The translations under genes were made by a program, and so were the position numbers. A DNA stretch of 64,000 nucleotides from Aplectana chamaeleonis (Eukaryota > Nematoda > Chromadorea > Rhabditida > Cosmocercidae), in assembly GCA_029168955.1 (NCBI GenBank), contig JAPDOI010001061.1, positions 124,001 to 188,000 on the forward strand, read 5' to 3'. Below are positions 21,336 to 32,326 of this stretch, piece by piece (the first letter of the stretch is position 1; the number at the start of each line of letters is the position of its first letter). Under the pieces are notes generated by a model that saw only the letters and a program-made list of their open reading frames with translations, ran no database searches and was not told the DNA's origin.

Positions 21336-22641
21336 GAGCGGGACGCGGCACAGCTCTCAACTGTCACTCTATTTTGCGGACCACGCCGTGTACTTGTGAC
21401 AAAGAAGCTTTTTCCAAGAGAGTAGGCGGCTTCCTTACCCGTCTTGAAAACGTTATTATCAAATTCAATGGTGGATACGGTAGCTGGCGAGCTCTTTCCA
21501 GATAGCTTCCGTAGTACCTTCCACGTAGTTGCACTGTCCGCCTTGAAATCCAACTGTCCCGTGAACTTTTCCCATTCTTCTTTCTTGTGCCTGTCCAGAT
21601 CTTTTCTGATCTCGTCATCGAGTTGAGCAACGACCGGGTCTAGATGGTCGGCTGCTCTCCTGGCATCTCTAGTCCTAATCTTTTGGAGAATTTCTCTGGT
21701 GACGTTTGGATAGAACGTCTTAACGCGGCCAACAGGAATAGCCGCCTTCATGGCCCGGCGGATTAAATCAGACAGGTGGTGCTCTTTTTGATGCACATTG
21801 CCGTTCCACGGATAGTCAGCCGCTAGGCGGAGCGCAACCTCGCTGAACAGGCACCAGTCTGCTTGGCCTAAATTGAGATAAGAACGTTGTCGAACACCAG
21901 AATAAGGAGCAAGAGAATTTGAGAGATCGATGTGCACAAAGACAGGAATATGATCACTAGACAATGTAGTCGAGGTAGACCATGAGCAGGTGTTTGAAAG
22001 GTTGGAAGAGACAAGAGTTATGTCTGGGCTAGAAGATCGGCCGTTGGCAGGAGGCGAGTGGGCTGATCATCGTTTAGTATGACCAGGTCGCACTCCTCCG
22101 CCCATTCCTCGACGTCACTTCTCTAGCATCAGAGCCAAGAGACGAGCAAACATGTATGAGCATTAAAATCGCCCGCAAATATAGACGAAGATGAGAGGGA
22201 GCAGTCGTAAAGCTGCCTGAGGAGAAGAATAGGATCATAGGATGGAGGGCATGATGTGGTAGGGGAATATAGATGTTGAAGAGAGAAAGGGGAGTTTTGA
22301 GGGGAGATGGACCGGGAGGTACTGAGAGTACCGTCCGTGGGAGTGTTAGGTATGAGGTGTGAGGGAAGAGTAGATAATACAAAAGTGGAAACTCCTCCGC
22401 CAAGATTTGACCTTGGAGCATGGTACGAAGTATAGCCCGGGATATTGGGATGAGGATTTGTAGGGGATGGAGAGAGCTTGGTTTCCTGAACCATGATCAC
22501 GTCTGGATGGTAAGTACGTGCAAAGAGAGATAGCTCAGAAAGCTTGCCACGAAGGCCGTTGAGATTTATATGTACAATGGAAAGGGGGCGATTGGAGTTT
22601 GAGGAATCAGAGTTGGTAGGTGAGGCAGCACAAAAACACAT
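21332..22641 (-). pseudogene. A1 apurinic-type endonuclease and linker, frameshifted
   Basis: The endonuclease N-terminal half is at 22,129-22,641: IVHINLNGLRGKLSELSLFA, DVIMVQETKLSPSP, RSNLGGGVSTFVLS, QHLYSPTTSCPPSYD and IFAGDFNAHT. The second half is at 21,332-21,964, starting SSDHIPVFVHIDLSNSLAPY. It continues into a basic helical linker (TREILQKIRTRDARRAADHL, RKDLDRHKKEEWEKFTGQLD). At least two frameshifts separate the parts between 21,964 and 22,130. The catalytic N, E, D and SDH blocks are all recognisable. Confidence 0.75.
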
Positions 22642-22653
22642 CGAAAAGAAGAG

Positions 22654-22938
22654 TTATGATGCCTCACAGAACAGAGACCCAGAACAGGAGAGATGCACTC
22701 CACCTTTGGCAATCCCTGAAGCACCTGGACGCTGGTATGTCTCCTGGTAACATCCTTGCCGCACGCGGCGCCATAGGTACTTCTGGGCGGGTCCAGGATT
22801 CCTCTCCACGCCGGCCCTTTGCAGGAGAATCTCGAAGGAGAGCTGCGGCCGGCCAGCACCTCTCTCCCCATGACAAAAAACCCTCTTCGTGGAGGAGGAT
22901 GACGTCGGTTTGCACGGAGATGATCTTCTTTCCTCCAC
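22654..22938 (-). CDS. A1 N-terminal leader with 2A-like motif
   Basis: The minus-strand frame begins MEERRSSPCKPTSSSSTKRV and reaches LLQRAGVERNPGP at about residues 42-54. NPGP preceded by GVER is the core of 2A-like ribosome-skipping peptides, except that glycine replaces the usual aspartate. The downstream PHD finger is damaged in this copy. The leader is basic and serine-rich. A second, overlapping frame starts MSYVVLPSAVAVW at 22,973. The same arrangement appears in A2, A3 and, with a different leader, in B. Confidence 0.6.
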   Translation of the reverse strand: MEERRSSPCKPTSSSSTKRVFCHGERGAGRPQLSFEILLQRAGVERNPGPAQKYLWRRVRQGCYQETYQRPGASGIAKGGVHLSCSGSLFCEAS

Positions 22939-23079
22939 ACTGCCACGGCACTGGGTAGAACAACGTACGACATCTCGGCAGCAGCTTTTTCTTTTTCGCC
23001 TGGTCCCTGCTTTCTAAATCCAAAGTTTGTAGCCCAGCGGCTGCGGAAATCTGCAAAAATGTTACGGGAGGGTTTTCTC

Positions 23080-24300
23080 AGTTATTCGAAGTGATAGGGG
23101 TACCTGTCACAGGGCGCACAAAGGGCCGCGTCCATCGACAAGTTCGAGCTCAGCCAAAAAGTGGTCATGCGTCATGGCCACGACCGAGCCTCCGCATCGG
23201 CGGTGTTCACGTCCCCCGGTGACGTCTAATCCTCAGGGATCCAGCCGTACTCTGCAGGAAGCACGACCTCTCCCCGTCATGGGTAATCGCGTCCAGCCGC
23301 CCTTAGTGGGCTGACCAGAGCAGTGCAGACCTAGCCCAAGCAGGGGTCGCCTCAGGAACACACTCCTTGGCAATCTTACGCATCCTAACTCCTGACCTAC
23401 CATGCCAGCGGTATGGCATGAATAATGCGTAAAAAGGGGTCAAACTGGCAAGGCCTGGCGGTAAGCGGGAACCGCTGAGCACAAACACAAATAAAAAGAA
23501 AAAATAAAACACTAGAAAAATAAGGTTATGCTGTTTTATCCTAATAACATTGAAATCACCACGATACCTGGGATCCTTCCAATCCTTAGGGGGCGCGTTC
23601 CGGATCCCCAAGTAGAAAGCGAATATATGGCGGTTAAATACTAGCGAAGAGAATATGCGCGCCTCGTGCGGTAGTTCTGCCTTCCCTTGGCGCTCCTTCC
23701 GAAGTTAGCGCCCCAGAGTGTGGTCTCATGATCTGACAACCCAGCTGCGTGTGCTGCGGGCCGGATTCCTCAACAGCAGCTGGCTGGTGTTGTGCCGGGA
23801 GGCGACCAGTTTTCTCTCTGCCAGGACTATCGCGTGGATAGTATTAAACCCGTGGAAGCCTGGCCCTGGCGCTCGCCACCGCGGTGTGGCATTAGGAGCA
23901 CCAGGTGCGGAAAGCGAACCGTCCACACCAGAGTAGACAGGAGCCCCAAGGGCTGGCGGTGCTGCATAAGCTCCAGCGCTCAAGCCAACGCTGGATAGAG
24001 CGTGGACTCATGCCAGCGGAGACGAGCGCGGTCGCTTTGCATGCGCCGCGCCGGTGGAGACTGCCATGAGGCAGGGCAAGGGGGCGGGGCTTACACCGAG
24101 CGCAGTTGGCAACGAGCCAACGCAGGGCTGCCGATAAGCAGCCGGGCCACAACCCATGCCGCTCTGGACTGAGCCGCGAGGCCCGGCACCAACGGTGCCC
24201 CTCACGAGGAACTAGTCGCAATCCGCGACAATACCCCTAGAGCACATTTAAGTGGCCTGGACCCAAAAGAGAAACTCCCCGTAACCCGGTTCTGGAGATC
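23080..24300. other. GC-rich unclassified segment
   Basis: Markedly more GC-rich than its surroundings, with no recognised domain. The minus-strand frames at 23,303-23,611 and 23,726-23,983 are proline/arginine-rich. The second has APGAPNATPRWRAPGPGFHG. It sits immediately 5' of A1 on the element's strand, so it could be a retroelement 5' region, but it has no counterpart upstream of A2 or A3. Confidence 0.3.
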
Positions 24301-24916
24301 TTCGTAGCATTAACAAAGACAGATTCACAAAAACCTCAGAAGTAACAACTAGATTGAAACATATATTTCGCTGAAAACGGCTGGGTAGCCCACTGCTGCT
24401 TCCAGGGACTAGCAGCGTACTCAGCTTGCTTTAGAACGAATAACAAGGAATCACGTAAGCAATGGCAGTAAGGTGGCTAAGGGGGCAATTTTGCTTAAGA
24501 TTCTCCCCCCACGCCTCCGGGCTCGGTGCAGAGACATGCGGGTCGTTGCATACAACCTTATCAAAAATAGGTGGTGCTTCATTTCCGCGCTAAAATTTCA
24601 ACGATCACCTTCAACGAACGTTGACATAACTACAGCTTTGCATAATACCGCGCACGGCCCCCTGGAGAACAGTGACTTATTCACAGCTACTCAGAGTAAA
24701 AATTGTAGGCTCCTGCAAGACAAACTACTTGTATCTTCATCTTCTTTCGCAAGCCACGGAGCAGCTTTTGTCATGGGTTAAGGAAGTGATCAAGGGAAGG
24801 ATCATTACGATCGCCGTGGCAATACATTCCAGATGTGAAGCATGTTTCTTTCCAGAATCGAATTTTCGATTTAGAGTTTCAATTTTCGGTAATTGCGGCT
24901 GCGAAACGTTTCTCTA

Positions 24917-25106
24917 AACGGAGTTATAAGCGCTTTTAGTGCTTCACTCGTAGACGCATCATAACGTGTAATCCAGTGAGTCCTCGTCGCGTAGAAATCA
25001 CACTGCGTTGTATCTCAGGAAGCGATACGAATATACTTCAAGTGGATTACACGCTATAATGCGCGTCTAGCGAGTGAAGCGCTAAGCAACGGCATATAAC
25101 TCCGTT
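24917..25106. mobile_element. MITE, TIR AACGGAGTTATA
   Basis: AACGGAGTTATAAGCGCTTT with TAGTGCTTCACTCG at the left pairs with CGAGTGAAGCGCTAAGCAAC then TATAACTCCGTT at the right. Inner GTGTAATCCAGTGAG and AAGTGGATTACAC also pair. It is almost wholly palindromic. No target duplication is obvious. Confidence 0.6.
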
Positions 25107-25109
25107 CAG

Positions 25110-25674
25110 TGAAGCTCTTAACAGCTGCTATTCAAAAATTCGAATTCTACGGCGAAAATTGATGCTAGGAAGGCTTTATTTCATTTGGAATGACCACGAC
25201 GTGGTAATAAATCCTTTTCACTTGTGCAATAACTCAGCACCTGGATTCGTCCATAGGCAAATTGCAGCTAAAGTTGCGAATACTCAACTGGTTGTTTCTT
25301 ACAGGGATTTGCCTTTTTAAAGGTTGGCGGATGAGATTACTCCTGAAAAGCTGCAAAAAATGTGCTGTGAAGACATCAATGGCTACGTCAATGAGCGACA
25401 CACGGCACAGCTCCGAGGGCGAAAGCGGCTCTTGTTTTGCGAATTCTGTTTCGCATCATGCTTGGCGAAAAAGGAAAAACTGCCAGGAACGGACTCTTAT
25501 CCCATAACAGATCAATCAGGAAAACCTGCTCTCTGATTCTTCTAACAAAGGGTTAGCCTACCTACAAAATGAACCGACTCACAGCAGAATGGAAGAAATG
25601 AGATCGTCAATCCTATTTCGGAGTATGATTGCACTCGATGTTGTTAGTGACACAGAGTCTGGAACTCTGGCAAG
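25110..25674. other. Low-confidence exon-like frame, otherwise unrecognised
   Basis: At 25,324-25,536 the plus strand has MADEITPEKLQKMCCEDING and LLFCEFCFASCLAKKEKL, ending at a stop. A TTTCTTACAG acceptor-like site lies at about 25,292-25,301, but the frame after it is not open to the ATG. No domain is recognised. Confidence 0.2.
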
Positions 25675-25682
25675 CGGGCCAC

Positions 25683-27302
25683 TATACTTGTTATCCGAAG
25701 GTAATTCCTCCGGATAATGGATCGATTCGGATAGATGCCATTTTAAATTTACCGGATATTGGTTCTGATCTCAGATAAAGCGTTTCATCTAATTTTTGGA
25801 TATTGGATCAGATTCAGATAATGCCATTTGCTTCCAATGATCTTCTGATACGGATAATCCAGTCGGATAATTCTGGATATTATCGGAACAAAACCTCAGG
25901 GACCCAACACTGAAACACACACACAACATACACACGTACACACACACATACACACATACACACATGTACACACACACAACGTACACACACACGTGCCACA
26001 CATACACACGTACACATACACACATACACAATCATACACAAACACACATACACACGTACACCAATGCTACTACGTACACACATACACACATAAACACCTC
26101 CATACCTGGGCCACACACATACACACGTGCCTGTCTACACGTGCACACATACACACACATGAACACACATACACACATCTGCCACATATAACACACACAT
26201 ACACACTGTACACATACACACTGTACACACCCTGCAGTATGCCACACATACACACATACACACGTACACATACACACGTACACACGTACAATAGCGATAC
26301 CACAATGTACACACACATATGCCACACACATATGTGCACCACCTGTCTGCCTACACACATGTACACCAATACATCTACGTACACACATACACACATAACT
26401 CTACGATACCACATATACCTGTCTACACATGACACATGTACACATTGCATATTTTACATACACATGTACACACACATACACACATACACAATGTATTATT
26501 AATGTACACGTAATGGATTACTGTCTACCACACATACAGCACTACATACACACAGTGTGCCACACATATACACACACATACACACGTACACATACACATA
26601 TACACACATACGGCTATGTACAATTTCATACACACATATTGTACACACATATCACACGTATTACATTTTACACCCATTGGCCATACACACTGTACACACA
26701 TACACACATGGCACACATATATGTACATATATATACCACATGTATGATATACATGTATTACACAGATATATTATATATATTATATTATTTTATACATATA
26801 TATATTATTGTATGACTTAACACACATGTACACACATACATATGTCTATACACACATTATATCTATATATATTATCTATATTCAAGGTTATTAGCATACA
26901 CATATACATTCATACATACGTTCATACATGCATGCAGTTCACACATACACACACACACACTCTTTCCTTACATTTAACCTAAAATGAACCGTATTTTTAT
27001 CCGTTTTATCCGTTTTTATCCGGATTTTATCCGATTTTACGCAAATTTTTATCTCGTTTTATCCGTGGTTTTTATCCGATTTTTATTCTGTTTTATCCGT
27101 TTCTTTATCCGATTTTATCTCGAAGATTTTGACCCTTCGGATAATGGTTCGATTCAGATAAATGCCGATTTTAAATTTCCCCGGATATTAGTCTATCGAT
27201 TCCAGATAATGCGTGTTTTCAAATTTTCGGATATCGGATTATCCGAATCTCGGATATCCTGGTCGGATATCCAAAATGGAGTGATTCGGATACTAAGTAT
27301 TA
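25683..27302. mobile_element. TTATCCG-word element with 8-bp TSD, carrying a microsatellite
   Basis: Flanked by CGGGCCAC at 25,675-25,682 and 27,303-27,310. The left end is TATACTTGTTATCCGAAGG and the right end CGGATACTAAGTATTA. The outer 200-300 bp at each side are TTATCCG/CGGATA words, for example GATTCGGATA and TTTTATCCG runs. A ~1.05-kb ACAC/ACAT microsatellite occupies the middle. Sister elements without the microsatellite are at 40,667-41,252 (586 bp) and 54,709-55,320 (612 bp). Confidence 0.85.
25914..26970. repeat. Interrupted ACAC/ACAT/ACGT microsatellite
   Basis: About 1 kb of ACACATACACAC, ACACGTACAC and related steps, shifting to TATATA between about 26,740 and 26,880. Long ORFs on both strands (Thr-His-Thr-Tyr or Val-Cys-Val repeats) are artefacts of the repeat. 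The tract lies entirely inside the element at 25,683-27,302. Confidence 0.9.
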
Positions 27303-27334
27303 CGGGCCACACGAGCCTCTCCTCGCCTGACCAC

Positions 27335-27450
27335 TGTGCCTCTTCTTCTTTGCAACCGCAAAAGAAGGAGTCAACACAGGCGGTCAGTGAAGTGGGGCGA
27401 CCAGCGTTGAATTCCTGTCCATAGATCCATTGTAGTTAACCTCATTCATG
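27335..27450 (-). mobile_element. A-family 3'-end fragment
   Basis: TCTTCTTCTTTGCAACCGCA at 27,341 followed by GGGGCGACCAGCGTTGAATTC and CCATAGATCCATTGTAGTTA matches the A1 3' end at 19,525-19,605. It is a short degenerate LINE end next to the microsatellite element. Confidence 0.6.
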
Positions 27451-28350
27451 ACCACACGTTTCCTACCGGTGGGATACGCGTTGACTACCACTTCGGATCC
27501 GCGTGTCCTGCAACCGGTGGGACACGTTTTTGAGAAATTAAGTTCTCTGGTCACACGGGCAGAGAAATTCCAAGCTTTCTCAGGTCCAATGTATAAATCC
27601 TTACCCTAGACTCGACTAGCGGAAGTCAAGGTCCGCGTCAGCCAGCTCCCAGCAACTCATAGCAGCAAGTCTTCAGGTTTTGTGTGGAAATGGGGCAATA
27701 CCAGTACGAAAAAATTGCTTTGCAAAAACAAATTTTCAAGCGCATTATGAGCTTTTTTTCTTCCATTTAGCTTAAGCTACCAGCAAGGAACCTGGAGTTG
27801 GAATCTCGTTATGTTCACTCTGGAAACGTGCCTCTACATTATTGGCTACAAATACCAAAATCGGCCCTGACCTTCGATTTTCTTCCATTCCAAACTTTTT
27901 ACCAACCATAACCAAACGTAAACCATACAAAATTTGAAAACAGATAAGGCAGGTTCCTAAATCTGCAACTCAAAGCAGAAAATATCACAGGAGCAGTGGT
28001 GGCAAAATTATATTCCCGCTTGACCCTGTCATGATAGAAAGAGTTCCATGAGCAGAAAATTCTGATAAAATGCTTTAATTCATTGATAGCTACACAATAA
28101 AGATGAAAAAACGCATAAATCGATTTTCGCTGGCGTACCATCTGTCAAGCTCGCGTGTCCCATAGGTGAGACACGGTCTACGGTGACGCAATATTGCAAC
28201 ACGATCCAAACGTACAGCCACCGCAAAATCAGGCGTGGGTTGAGCATTGTGGGTTTCGCAGGAAAAATTCGATAAGTGGCGCCGAATTGTGGCAGGGACT
28301 ACCTCCAGTCTGCGCATGCGTCGGGTAAGCTGCCGCCGATTTTGCTTTAC
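27451..28350. other. No gene recognised
   Basis: This segment separates two A-family fragments (27,335-27,450 and 28,355-28,700) that would be nearly adjacent in the element. It may therefore be an insertion of about 0.9 kb. CGTGTCCCATAGGTGAGACAC near 28,153 and the ACCGGTGGGA(T/C)ACG repeats near 27,464 and 27,512 are the only patterns seen. Confidence 0.3.
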
Positions 28351-28354
28351 GTAG

Positions 28355-28700
28355 AGCATTAGCTACGTTGAGGGTCCACAGCGCAGCGAGGCGGGGGTGC
28401 ATCTAGCCCACCTATCAAGTTGAGACCCTGACTGGCAATCTTGAGGCGGCAAGATGCCCTTGAACAAACTTGGTGGGCTCCTCGCACAATAGAATCAGAA
28501 CGAGCGTTTTCGCTTTGAGTCGTGCCGTCTTATGAAGTCGACCTCGTTGGAAGACTCGACAAAGTGCGTTCTGCTAACTCCCTCTTTAGGAGGATCGAGT
28601 ACTCGGTGGGTGGTTGGGCTGTTTGAGGATATTTCGCTGCTTGCCAGCAGAAGTCACTACCACGGGCATTAAAGCTTCATATTCTGGGCTCCACGGCCAC
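28355..28700 (-). pseudogene. Degenerate A-family RT C-terminus
   Basis: Aligns with A1 19,735-20,060: CAGCGCAGCGAGG...GTGCATCTAGCCC, TTGAGACCCTGACTGGCAAT, TTGGTGGGCTCCTCGCACAA, GAGTCGTGCCGTCTTATGAA and the TCGGTGGGTGGTTGGGCTG block. It is too decayed to translate. Confidence 0.6.
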
Positions 28701-29020
28701 TACCCCGCTGATGACGCCGCCAATCTAGCAGGGTGTTGGGCGGCTTCTTGACAGAATTGATGTCAACTAGCCAGACGAGCAGGTTGCCTAGCTACACGAA
28801 TCTAATGTGGTGACGCCAAAATACGTGATATACCCGGTGACTAGCGCCCTCCTACGACGCGCCAAAGTACGCTGCGCAACGCGACGAACGACGCGACGGC
28901 TGGCAGTTAAGTGATGTTATCACACTCACTACCCAGATCGGTTGCATTTACACTAAAAGAAAATCGAACACGTTTTCAGAGCATAAATAGGACCCACCCC
29001 TCTTCTATGTCTCAGGATTG
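28700..29020. other. No gene recognised
   Basis: The first part may extend the A-family relic. The rest, rich in CGACG and GCGAC, shows no open frame or clear repeat ends. Confidence 0.3.
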
Positions 29021-29021
29021 A

Positions 29022-29312
29022 AGGCAGCATACACGCTCGTAAAAGTGAATGAGATAACTACGGAAATAGAATGGTATGGCTCATAACACAACGCCTACGC
29101 GATTTGAAGCGTCCAAAACGGCCCAGCACTCCTGTTTTAGAGGATGGCACATACAGGGCGGAGAAATACAGAGCCAGGACCAACTTCTTACTCGTGTAGC
29201 GTCACTGTGGGGTCGCTTTTGACGCTTCAAAATGCGTAGGCGTTGTGCTCCAAGCCATACTATTCTATTGCCGTCGTAATCTCAACCGCGTTTACGTGCG
29301 TGTATGTTGCCT
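29022..29312. mobile_element. TTAA-type MITE, family AGGCAGCA, copy 3 (short)
   Basis: The left end AGGCAGCATACACGCTC follows TTGA (decayed TTAA). The right end GCGTGTATGTTGCCT precedes TTAA at 29,313. Inner arms are complementary over TGAGATAACTACGG...AATAGAATGGTATGG. At 291 bp it is a shortened relative of 872-1,355. Confidence 0.65.
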
Positions 29313-29558
29313 TTAAGGCAAATTTGAAGCCAAGATGAGGCATGCCTTCAAGGACGAGATCGTACTTCCCGCGACGTGAGACCGCGATAGCGCATATTAA
29401 GCATGTCGATATTCAGTCGTTTTAGATAATAAACACTGAGTCACGGGAAGTACAGTCCCGGCCAACACAACAGAACCAAACCCACGAACAGAGCATGGTT
29501 CAAATCATCTTTTTCAAGACTTGAGACAAAATTGTGGAACGAGTACTCGAAGGATGGC

Positions 29559-29747
29559 TTACTTTTCCATTGGGGAGGCTTGCATCACCCATTTCACGCT
29601 TTCGGACATGCTCTCCAAATCATCGGTAGCTTCACTGTAGGCCTCAATTTGTTCCGACAATAACTCCATCATCTGCGACAGAGTAGTTTCATCGTTATCC
29701 TCCTTTACGTCCTCATCCTCATTATTAACACTGCCGCCCGACTCAGT
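29559..29747 (-). CDS. Candidate terminal exon, acidic protein
   Basis: On the minus strand ATATTTCAG, a textbook nematode acceptor, ends at 29,748. It opens a 62-codon frame reading TESGGSVNNEDEDVKEDNDE, then TTLSQMMELLSEQIEAYSEA, and stopping after MQASPMEK. The composition is protein-like: acidic, then amphipathic helix. The frame extends upstream of the acceptor to 29,888 but that part is less convincing. No polyadenylation AATAAA was found nearby and no family is recognised. Confidence 0.4.
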   Translation of the reverse strand, partial: TESGGSVNNEDEDVKEDNDETTLSQMMELLSEQIEAYSEATDDLESMSESVKWVMQASPMEK

Positions 29748-29968
29748 CTGAAATATTATTGAGCCGAATTTTATCAGAACCAAAATCCACTCGATTTCGA
29801 AGGAGACTTCTGCGATTGCGACAAATATTGGCGTCCCAAAATAGATTTCGGCCAGAACGCTGTAAAACTTTTGGTGGATAAAACTCATTAGAACTAAACC
29901 ATGGCTTCACAGACCAGGAACGGGAGTGACTTTGGAGTCGGGTAGTAACGTTTAACCTTACATTGGAC

Positions 29969-30235
29969 CAGGGTCGAGCGGATCGCGAAAATTCCGCACC
30001 AAAAATGAAAATTTGGTGAAGATATCCCAGACACTCTCGATATTCTTAGTCAACAAAACGAAGGATCGTAGCGCTGCTCAAGTTTTAGACGCTTGAGCTC
30101 CACTACTGAACCAATTTTCAGCGTCTGACAGACCCGGGGGGGGGGAGTGGCAAAAAATTGGATGTTAGGAAAAAATTTTGATTGTGGGGGGTCGCTCCGA
30201 TTTCGAGAAATCGCGCAACGCCCTGCTTGACCCTG
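29969..30235. mobile_element. CAGGG-type hAT-like MITE, GGGGTCG words
   Basis: Begins CAGGGTCGAGCGGATCGCG and ends CGCAACGCCCTGCTTGACCCTG. Flanks CATTGGAC (29,961-29,968) and CATCGGAC (30,236-30,243) are an 8-bp duplication with one change. The interior has GAAAATTTGG/GGGGGGTCGCTCC words like those of 42,864-43,251. An 8-bp duplication and CAGGG terminus fit hAT. Confidence 0.7.
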
Positions 30236-30641
30236 CATCGGACTATGAAACTTTTCGCCTCGCGGGAAACAACTATGAAATCACCGGCGGCGCAGCCAGG
30301 GCAGTGCGGATTAAAGTTGGACCTCAACAGTGACATGCACAGAAGTTAATGACTTGCATTTGCGTACACGGTAGCAAAGGATAGCCACAGAATTATTTAT
30401 GTTTGAGTGAGCCTAAACGGAGAGGCGAACATTGATTAAATTGGTGCAACCGCTGTTGTGTTCTGTGGACACAATGTGGCGTACAACCTTTTATTGGAAA
30501 ACAGAGGCCACAATAAGTGGCATTGTACAGCAACGGAAGGCGGCGAGTCTTGTCCTGCTTGGTGTCGACGCCGTCGATTCGATTAGTAGTGCAGGAACAG
30601 TGGCGGTCTTCTTCTTCTTTGCAGCCACGGAGAGGGTTCTA

Positions 30642-30849
30642 TCATAGGTTCAGAAACTCGGCCACTAGCGTAGGGGTCGTCCACAGATCCATTGTCGTTA
30701 CTGTAGTCGATCTCTTCGGGCAATTGAACAGGTGCGCAGTAGTATGCCCTTGACCACCGCAATCGGGGCACTCGTCAGGTTTGCTGCTATCAATCCTATG
30801 CAAATATGACATAAGCAGGGGGGAGTGTCCACAGTGTAACGATGCAAGG
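30642..30849 (-). pseudogene. A2 C-terminal CCHC-like domain
   Basis: The frame encodes SLHCGHSPLLMSYLHRIDSS, then CPDCGGQGHTTAHLFNCPKR and ends TTPTLVAEFLNL-stop. It is cut off from the reverse transcriptase by the MITE at 30,850-31,151, which inserted within LAS...SLHCG. Confidence 0.65.
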
Positions 30850-31151
30850 CAGGGATGAGCGGAGTTCTGCGTTTCGCGTTCCGACACCCGCAGTTTCGCG
30901 CATTTTTGGCATTCCGCGTTCCGCATTCCGAAAACCGCAAAAAACGCTGAGGAATACGAAAATTTCGGATCATCTGGGAGGGGGAAAACATTAGATAATT
31001 TCTCAAACTTTCCGCGCTTCGCGTTCCGAAAGCCGCATTTCCGCGCATTTTCAGGCGTTTCGCGCCCGATTTCAGAAACCCGAAAAAAATTTTGTTCCGA
31101 AACCCGAAAACCGATTTCCGAAATTTCATATTTTTGTTCCGCTCATCCCTG
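30850..31151. mobile_element. CAGGG-type hAT-like MITE, TTCCG words, 8-bp TSD
   Basis: Ends CAGGGATGAGCGGA and TCCGCTCATCCCTG. The flank ATGCAAGG is exact on both sides (30,842-30,849 and 31,152-31,159). The interior is a degenerate array of TTCCGC, TTTCCGAAA and CGCATTTCCGCG in both orientations. The same element sits at the identical position in A3 (58,742 onward). Confidence 0.85.
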
Positions 31152-31159
31152 ATGCAAGG

Positions 31160-32326
31160 GTGCACCTGGCACGCCTGCCAAGTTCCATCTCTGTCTTGCT
31201 GACCTTCGGAGGTGCGACTCCCAGGATGGAGATTATAGCGACTCTGCTCAAGTGTTCTTTCACGAATCGGGTATGCTCCGCGCGCAAGAGACGGAGGCGT
31301 TCTTGTTGTGCTTCGGTCCATCTCTGCACATCTACTTTCGACGGAGCATCGGCGAAAGGCTTTCTGATACATCTCTCTCTCTCTCTCACCGGGTTTAGTA
31401 CTCTTCGCGATGGATGATTCGGCTGCTTCATGATGTTAGTGTACATTTGTTGCGCCTGGAGTTGGCAGTGGCCCCTAACAGGCAATGTGCGAGCTTCGGC
31501 GTGTAGGTGCTCAGTTGGAGAGCTTTTAGAACAGCCTGTTGCAATTCGCAGAGCACAATTTTGGACGCGCTGCAGCTTGGACCAAGATGAGTTCGACACG
31601 ATGTGCTGCCAGACTGGCGCAGCATACTCCAAGGCGGGTTGCACAATAGCCTTATACGTGGTCTGGATAGTTTCTTTATTGCATCCCCAGGACGTTCCAC
31701 CGAGAGCACGCAGGACGTTGAGTATTGTTTTCACTGTGGCATGCTTCTGCTCAGTGTTCTTATGAAACTTCAACGGAGGATCCAACACGAGTCCAAGTAG
31801 TTTGGGGAATCGGGTGGCCTGCAATTGAGTTTCGTCCCATTTCACAATAGGATGGGCACTGTGCTCTGCATTATCAGTGGAAAAGACAGTGAGATCGAAT
31901 AAGCATTTCAACTCGATCAAGTGGTCATTGATCTTACTGGCGGCTACCTTACTATCGCGATCTCGGCACAGAATAGTAATACCATCCACGTATGCAACGA
32001 CATTGATGCCTTGAGGGGGAACGGGCACATCTTCTAGATATAAACTAAAAAGTGCAGGCGATAAAACTCCTCCTTGAGGACACCAGCGGCGATGGGGATG
32101 CTATTGAAAACATGTCCCTGGAATAGCACATTTGCCCGACGTCCTTTAGTGAAGGCAGTATCCACCGCTTCTGCCATGGCTTAATGGTAGACTTCAACAG
32201 ACTCTCTGATAGTAGGCCAAGATTGACAGTGTCAAATGCCTTTGTTAAGTCGAGAGCCACACCAACAGTACGTTGGGGTTTGATGGCATTGAAACCGTCC
32301 AGAACATAGCTCACAATCTCCAACAA
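31160..32326 (-). pseudogene. A2 reverse transcriptase, catalytic-motif mutant
   Basis: The 32,045-32,326 frame gives LDGFNAIKPQRTVGVALDLT and KAFDTVNLG. The 31,126-32,028 frame gives INVVAYVDGITILCRDRD, the position of YADD in A1, so the second catalytic aspartate is glycine here. The segment FFDDKMLKISASKSS of A1 is missing. The frame continues through ALGGTSWGCNKETIQTTYKA, LEYAAPVWQHIVSNSSW and the PSRRVLNPVRER block. Confidence 0.75.

Larger units (their letters stand above)
19510..23000 (-). mobile_element. Non-LTR retrotransposon family A, copy A1
   Basis: Minus-strand LINE in the order 2A-like motif, PHD remnant, endonuclease, reverse transcriptase, C-terminal Cys/His motif. The 3' end carries a GAA-rich tail (TTCTTTCTTCTTC on the plus strand at 19,510-19,530), also present in A2 and in the fragment near 27,340. 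A1 is the most coding-competent copy and keeps the YADD catalytic motif, but several frameshifts break it. The clade is probably Jockey/CR1-group by motif layout. Confidence 0.8.

Noticed and set aside
25964..26820. Long ORFs of Thr-His-Thr-Tyr and Val-Cys-Val repeats
   Set aside because: They are direct translations of the ACAC/ACAT microsatellite on either strand.
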